A program made the position numbers and the translations under genes. From Lucifuga dentata (lineage: Eukaryota; Chordata; Actinopteri; Ophidiiformes; Bythitidae), in assembly GCA_014773175.1 (NCBI GenBank), contig VXCM01006025.1:1-64000 (forward strand): a DNA stretch of 64,000 nucleotides. Direction: 5' to 3'. Below, piece after piece: positions 58,408 to 64,000 of the stretch. The number at the start of each line of letters is the position of its first letter. The stretch's first letter is position 1. The notes beneath the pieces are model-generated. The model was not told the DNA's origin. It saw nothing but the letters and a program-made list of their open reading frames with translations, and ran no database searches.

Positions 58408-60664
58408 GTAAGTATTATATCGTTATATCAGAATGATGGATGTAGCAGCTGCAGGTTTCATGCTGCACGTCTGCATGTTAGCACCAAGCAGAAGGAATTT
58501 ATACCTTCTCGTTTTTCATTAATCTAATTGCTGTAGCTTTGAATTAGAAAGCAGTCCCTTTTGCAGAGATCTGTAAAGCTACCAGCAGTTTTATTACCAA
58601 ATCAGTAAGCTGTCTGAGACCTGCGGCGTTTTTCCATCCGAGCAGATTAGAACTGAAAGTTGTTTTTCAAGGTTAGAATCTTTTACAAACACTCCACATT
58701 TATGTAAAGTGATTTGTGAAAAGGGATTTTTTTCCCAATATAAAGTCATGAATTGTAATAAAGAAAGGCGGTGAATAGAGCAGATTACTGAGATTAAAGC
58801 TTTGGAAGCTTTAACTGCAGTGGGCTGCTGGTCTGCTGCAGCAGGAGGCTCGGTGCAGGTATTAATTTAGTTTGAATAGCTGCCACATAAGACCCATAAG
58901 ACTCTTGGAGGGGTTTGTGGGTAATTAGTGCTGAGATCAATAATCCAAAAGTGAAGTGTTTGTTGGTTGTTGTTGAGGCTGTTTGTAAGAAGAGTCCTGA
59001 GAGAAAATCACAGAATGTGATGGAAGAAGGGAAAGGCGTTGTGGAGGAATGAGATGGTGCATTCCAAGTTCTTATCTGATCGCTCCTCGGTCCTCACGTG
59101 ACCCAGAAACCTATCCGGTCCGCCATCTTTAAGGATGTCCCAAAGCGTTTATTTCTGCTCTGAGGATGGAGGAGCGAGGAAACGCGAGAGGCTCCTACAG
59201 GAAGTCTGTTACCTGACAGACATGCCCCTTTACTGGAAGTCTGTTTCTGATTGGACAGATCTATTACAGCTGATCTGATACAGCGACACACATCTTAATA
59301 TAACCGCACAGTTTCATCAAACATGTAAATAGAAAAATAACAGCAACATCTCAGATGTAAGATGATTCTGATTATTGATGTTTAATTTTGTCTGATTGAT
59401 CATCTGATTAAATCGACTGGATGTGTGTTTAATGCAGCTCTGAATGATAAAGAAACATAAAACAATAAAACGCTCTTATATTGCCAGATTATATCGTCAG
59501 ATTGTTCTGGACGTTTGTCAAACTGTCCATGTTAATTGTTACAGTAATAATCAGAATATTTCATTATTTTATCATCTTGTAGAAACTAAAACACAGCAGC
59601 TGATCAGCTGTGTGACGTCACGTCGCTTCAGATGACGCTTAAGGAGTGAGGATGTTTCATTTCTCTTAAATCGTCGTCCTCAGCTCCTCTGTCCTCGCAT
59701 CTTCAGTGGGCGGGGCTAAGACGTGAGGAAAAGACGCAAGTGAGGGAAACGTGGAAATNTCCTCGCATCTTCAGTGGGCGGGGCTAAGACGTGAGGAAAA
59801 GACGCAAGTGAGGGAAACGTGGAAATGAAATAAGAACTTGGAACGCAGCAAGAGAATGAGGGCTGGTGTCTGAGGGCAGAGGCTTCACGTTAATTAGACA
59901 GAGATAACAGCTGCTGTTCATTCTTTATCACCTGCCGGCTGCCATTGTTTTTGCTGCAAATGGAATAATCTGCTCACCTTTAAAGGACCCGTTCAGCTTT
60001 TTTTCTCTGATGTGTAACATCAAGAAGAGAAGAGAAATATTGGCTAAGTTGTTGATATTCATGTGGCGCCATTTCCTGCTGACAGACACAAACAAAGGTG
60101 AGATATGCCGAGCTAATCCTATTTACACGTTGCTCTGATGGTTTCATAGCTCAGCGGCATTGCCTGCAGACAACAACACGAAAAGAATCGCGCCTTCAGA
60201 AAAGATGAAGGTTTCTGCTCGCCGCCTCATTTGTAATCAGAAGCAGCAACGACTCCATATTTCCCTCAGTACCTGCATATGTATAATGCAAAAAGTCTAC
60301 CTGTCTCAGATGATCCCAGTAGGTGGTAGTGGCGGGGGGCGGGGCTTTGAAGATGTTTGACGGCTTTATACCTGAAGGATGTGGGTGTGTACGTGTCAGC
60401 AGATTAAAACATGTTGTTCAATCCAATTAGCAAAGGAAGAGACCTGATGTGGTATTTACAAGGCTTTGTGTGTGTGTGTGTGTGTGTGTGTGGTGATGGA
60501 GAGGAATGTTCAGAGAGGTCAAAAGGCATGAAAATACTTCAAAAGATGTAAAATTAAATAAATAAATAAATAACAAACAGGTGGGTGAATACGTCCTAGA
60601 ACATACATCCTCCTGGCCATAATTGGTTCAAATATCATCATATTGATGATGCAACCAGCCATGT

Positions 60665-60716
<52 letters not shown>
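58408..60716. other. nbea: intronic sequence, first part of exon D-E intron
   Basis: Contains a false duplication at 59692-59826 (N 59759), a short TG microsatellite at 60470-60492, and a 49-base poly-T at 60668-60716 that leads into the gap. The 65-codon minus frame at 59094-59291 is unsupported. Confidence 0.5.
59692..59826. other. false tandem duplication around a single N
   Basis: Sixty-seven bases from TCCTCGCATCTTCAGTGGGC to ACGTGGAAAT are exact on both sides of the N at 59759. Confidence 0.85.
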
Positions 60717-61094
60717 NNNNNNNNNNNNNNNNNNNNNNNNNNNNNNNNNNNNNNNNNNNNNNNNNNNNNNNNNNNNNNNNNNNNNNNNNNNNNNNNNNNN
60801 NNNNNNNNNNNNNNNNNNNNNNNNNNNNNNNNNNNNNNNNNNNNNNNNNNNNNNNNNNNNNNNNNNNNNNNNNNNNNNNNNNNNNNNNNNNNNNNNNNNN
60901 NNNNNNNNNNNNNNNNNNNNNNNNNNNNNNNNNNNNNNNNNNNNNNNNNNNNNNNNNNNNNNNNNNNNNNNNNNNNNNNNNNNNNNNNNNNNNNNNNNNN
61001 NNNNNNNNNNNNNNNNNNNNNNNNNNNNNNNNNNNNNNNNNNNNNNNNNNNNNNNNNNNNNNNNNNNNNNNNNNNNNNNNNNNNNNNNNNNNNN
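60717..61094. other. assembly gap, 378 N
   Basis: Unknown sequence. It is bordered by poly-T on the left and the middle of a MITE on the right, so the missing left part of MITE copy 12 is probably inside. Confidence 0.95.
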
Positions 61095-61277
61095 AGTATC
61101 AACAAGTTGATTTTAATAGCAGAATGAACTGAAACCAATGGAGGTCTGGAAGGTAGGAAAAACATTTTTAATTCACCGTTCCAGTAGTATGCTTTGGGAA
61201 ATGATTGTCAGTAACGTTACATGTATGAAAATTGAATATACGCTCAAACGTGCAAAATGAGTGGTATGGTCCTTTAA
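61095..61277 (+). mobile_element. MITE right part after the gap, copy 12
   Basis: Matches the last ~183 bases of the reference element, from AGTATCAACAAGTTGATTTT to GGTATGGTCCTTTAA. Confidence 0.88.
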
Positions 61278-61702
61278 TGCTATGAGCGCTATCTGAAATA
61301 GAAAAGACAAAAGACAAAAATTCACCTTGTGGCTAAAAAAAACAAAAACAAACAGCATCACAAAGAGCCTGAATCAGCATGTCTTGATTCTTGCACCATG
61401 TTTTTTCCTGAAAGTTCGACATCTTATGAAGTATATGAAGAAGCTCATCATGTATGCGCTCGTCTCCATGACGACAAAGTTTGAAGTGGCTATAGTTGGA
61501 CGTTGGGTATTTTCTGTAATTGGTTTGCAGTAATCTTGTAATTCTGATAAGAATCTTAAGAATTAGCAGTGAATTACTACCTCAGACTGTTTTTTTTTTT
61601 TTTTGGTCTGCAGCCTAGCATAAGGTTTACAAAACTCATGTCTTATTATACATACAGACATGTTTAAGCTTTAGTTATTGGTTAGTATATTTAGCAGTGC
61701 AG

Positions 61703-62357
61703 TTAAAGGACCAGCGATCCTGCATGTTTGAACTCAATATATACAATCCACATACATGTTATGTTACTGACAACCATTTCCCAAAATATACTACTTTAGT
61801 GGTAAATTTTAGATTGTTTTTNATGTTATGTTACTGACAACCATTTCCCAAAATATACTACTTTAGTGGTAAATTTTAGATTGTTTTTTCTACCTTCCAG
61901 ACTGTCATTAGCTTCGGTTCATTCCGGTACGGTATTTAAATCAACTTGTAGAAACTTGGAACGTTTTTGAGATAAATAATCCATCACAAAGAACAGCACA
62001 TCTCTTACGTTTTTTGTTGAAGTAACTTTATTTAACCAATTCCAACACGGAGCTGCACTGAAGACAATGTATCCCTCTGCCAGAAAATATAGTCCCAGGA
62101 GAAGACGAGTTTTACTGAGAAATTTAAAGGACTGTGCCTTCTACAACCGTGCATAAGTGTTAGAAGGTGAAACGCTGAATTTTGAGGTGTGTGTATGAAC
62201 TGAACATTTGATTTTGAAAGATTAGGAGATTTGAAAAAAAAAAATAGGAAAAATAAAATATGTTTTATGTTTTGGAAATTGGTTGGCAGTAACGTAACGT
62301 GTATGCAGGATGTACATGTTGGGCTCAAAAATACACAGTTACCATATGGTCCTTTGA
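61703..62357 (-). mobile_element. MITE, older subfamily, copy 13
   Basis: TTAAAGGACCAGCGATCCTG opens it and CCATATGGTCCTTTGAA closes it; the right TTAA has changed to TTGA. Its sequence is close to copies 7 and 8 (CTACCTTCCAGACTGTCATT, ATAGTCCCAGGAGAAGA). About 66 bases are falsely duplicated across the N at 61822. Confidence 0.78.
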
Positions 62358-62467
62358 AAATGAGAATATTCAAAGGTACAAAAGGTTGTAACCTGCTGGA
62401 TTTTGCGGTAGAGTTTCAGTTTTCTTTTATTTGTGCTCGTTAGTAAATGAACTTGTTCTCTTTGCAG

Positions 62468-62594
62468 CTTTCGCACCAGTAAGGGCATCGGCTACTCAGC
62501 ACATTTCGTTGGTAACTGCCTGATCGTGACATCGCTGAAGTCGAAAGGAAAAGGTTTCCAGCACTGTGTGAAATACGACTTTCAGCCCAGAAAG
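62468..62594 (+). CDS. nbea: neurobeachin, coding exon E, concanavalin A-like domain
   Basis: A 127-base exon. Its first base C completes the Cys codon from exon D, and 42 codons follow. It reads [20 protein letters not shown], then [19 protein letters not shown] and PRK, matching the NBEA concanavalin A-like domain. The acceptor is GTTCTCTTTGCAG (ending 62467) and the donor GTAGGT at 62595; the exon ends in phase 0. The next family exon should begin with a Trp-Tyr-Met motif. I found no such exon before 64000, so the gene runs out of the window. A MITE fragment starts only about 51 bases past this donor. Confidence 0.97.
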
Positions 62595-62645
62595 GTAGGT
62601 GCAGCTTTGGTTCTCACACTCTTTTCATTTCCTGACGAGATGAGA

Positions 62646-63154
62646 CATTTCCCAAAAGCATACTACTGGAACGGTGAATTAAAAATGTTTTTCCTACCTT
62701 CCAGACCTCCACTGGTTTCAGTTCATTCTGCTATTAAAATCAACTTGTTGATACTGTAAACGTTCTTGGGATAGGTAATCCATCATCACCAACAAGACGT
62801 GTATTCAGGTTTTTTTAGAAGTTATGTAATTTTAGTGTTTAAGCTCAATAAAAAGCGTGGAGTGAATGTATGCCTCCACCGGGGAATATAGTCCCAAAAG
62901 AAGACCTGCGTTTATGAAAAATTTAAAGGACCATGACTTCATAAGGCTGCGTAACTATTAGCAGGAGAAACATGGATTTTTAAGGTGGGTGTATCACTTG
63001 AATATTTGATTTTGAAAGATGAAGAGATTTAGCAAAATATCAGGAAAGCTGAAATACGGTTTTATCCTTTGGGAAATGATTGTCAGTAACATAACGTGTA
63101 TGAAAACTGAATATATTAGGCTCAAACATGCAAAATGGGTGGTATGGTCCTTTA
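62646..63154 (-). mobile_element. MITE lacking its left end, copy 14, next to exon E
   Basis: Begins in ATTTCCCAAAAGCATACTAC, without the outer ~90 bases, and ends GGTGGTATGGTCCTTTA, where TTAA has become TTAT. It starts about 51 bases past the exon E donor, so the splice-donor neighbourhood borders transposon sequence. Confidence 0.85.
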
Positions 63155-63933
63155 TAATGTTTTTTTTTTGTGTGCATCTAAATAAATAAAAAATTACCAG
63201 TGGTGTGTAATATTATCCTATATGTTGGGACTATTATGAAACATATGGTTGTATTAATAAGGCATGATGATATATCCAGCTGTTATGGTTTTATTAGAAT
63301 AACAACACTTAGTCACCACTTCTGTTTTAACAAACAAGCCACATCTGTCCACATCTTAACGGCAGCAAATACCAGCATCTGGTTGTCAGAATCAAACGTA
63401 AGATGAGAACAAATTTTATTCCAAACAAACCTTTTAAATTCTGCGTTTTGTAGCGAGCAGCTGTTTGCGTGTCGGCTTTACGTCTGCACACACCTGAAGT
63501 GTCTCAGACCTCAGAGGAGCTTAACAGGTGTAACTGGATGTAAATGTAGATGAGCAAATCAAACTTAATTTAGCGTGGAATGCCTGCGCGGCGTGCCCGT
63601 CCCGCAGAGAAAGAAAACTGCCTCAAAGCATGCGTTAAACAATTAGAGCCTCACGTAACACCTGGGAACAGCAATTCATTCCTGTTCCTTCCACAGAGAA
63701 AGAAAACTGCCTCAAAGCATACGTTAAACAATTAGAGCCTCACGTAACACCTGGGAACAGCAATTCATTCCTGTTCCTTCCGCCGCCGCCGGGGCGCCGT
63801 TCTGTTCAGCTCTCACCAGATAAAATGTTGAATTAAGTTTTTAATTGATTTTGTGTTGAGATATTTGCTGATAAGTGCTACAATAAATTATCTCGGGGCA
63901 TCTCAGACTCTTCCCCTCTCGCTATGAATCCTA
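63155..63933. other. nbea: intronic sequence after exon E
   Basis: Holds a true-looking local duplication: 63606-63681 and 63697-63772 share GAGAAAGAAAACTGCCTCAA and GTTCCTTCC tails with one base difference and no N between them. No exon seen. Confidence 0.5.
63606..63780. repeat. tandem duplication without an N, ~91-base period
   Basis: Two copies of the block AGAGAAAGAAAACTGCCTCA … CAATTCATTCCTGTTCCTTC. One base differs (GCATGCG versus GCATACG), so unlike the N-joined duplications this may be real. Confidence 0.75.
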
Positions 63934-64000
63934 TTAAAGGGCCATACTGTTGATTTAGCATGTTTGAGGCCAATAAATATACACATATACATTATATTAC
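63934..64000. mobile_element. start of a further MITE copy, cut by window end
   Basis: TTAAAGGGCCATACTGTTGA then GCATGTTTGAGGCCAATA matches the left terminus of the older MITE subfamily. The rest lies beyond the window. Confidence 0.7.

Noticed and set aside
60638..61165. 154-175 codon frames across the gap
   Set aside because: They are almost entirely unknown residues from the N gap plus poly-T/poly-A.

Overview
The window is vertebrate, almost certainly teleost fish, nuclear DNA. It is AT-rich, dense in CA/TG microsatellites and DNA-transposon fragments, and carries one spliced gene with GT-AG introns. The only gene I can support is a partial neurobeachin gene (nbea) on the + strand. Five consecutive coding exons lie at 53923-54154, 55887-55987, 57151-57246, 58286-58407 and 62468-62594. 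Their splice phases fit together (phases 1, 0, 0, 2, then 0 at the last donor) and give 226 uninterrupted codons. They encode an early N-terminal part of this very large BEACH-domain scaffold protein: armadillo-like helices, then the start of the concanavalin A-like (laminin G) domain. The first exon and the next downstream exon are not in the window. The first 53.9 kb shows no other exon and is best read as the large first intron, which is an inference.

The non-coding sequence is mostly mobile DNA. The dominant family is a ~590 bp MITE with ~90 bp terminal inverted repeats. It starts TTAAAGGACCATA and is flanked by TTAA, which resembles the Kolobok-T2 elements first described in Xenopus. About 15 whole, nested or partial copies lie at roughly 1.2, 7.1, 11.2, 30.0, 33.7, 35.0, 37.7, 38.6, 45.2, 47.0, 48.6, 56.2, 61.1, 61.7, 62.6 and 63.9 kb. 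Several hAT-type elements have recognisable 8 bp target duplications (21.7, 28.6, 31.3, 42.5 and 54.3 kb). One hAT remnant near 51 kb keeps part of a degraded BED zinc finger. There are also one tRNA-derived SINE (46.2 kb), at least three pieces of a long non-coding interspersed repeat (0-0.4, 20.8-21.6 and 40.5-41.0 kb), several minisatellites and many microsatellites.

Layout: 0-53.9 kb, putative intron 1 with repeats; 53.9-62.6 kb, five nbea exons with MITE and hAT insertions in the introns; 62.6-64 kb, start of the next intron, with a MITE only 51 bases past the last donor site.

The assembly has a systematic flaw. About thirty single-N joins occur. At least ten are bordered by exact ~61-70 bp direct duplications, and many others split a homopolymer or microsatellite. 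These are unmerged contig ends, not biology. A true 378 bp gap lies at 60717-61094.

I see no bacterial-type operon, CRISPR array, rRNA, or free-standing tRNA gene.
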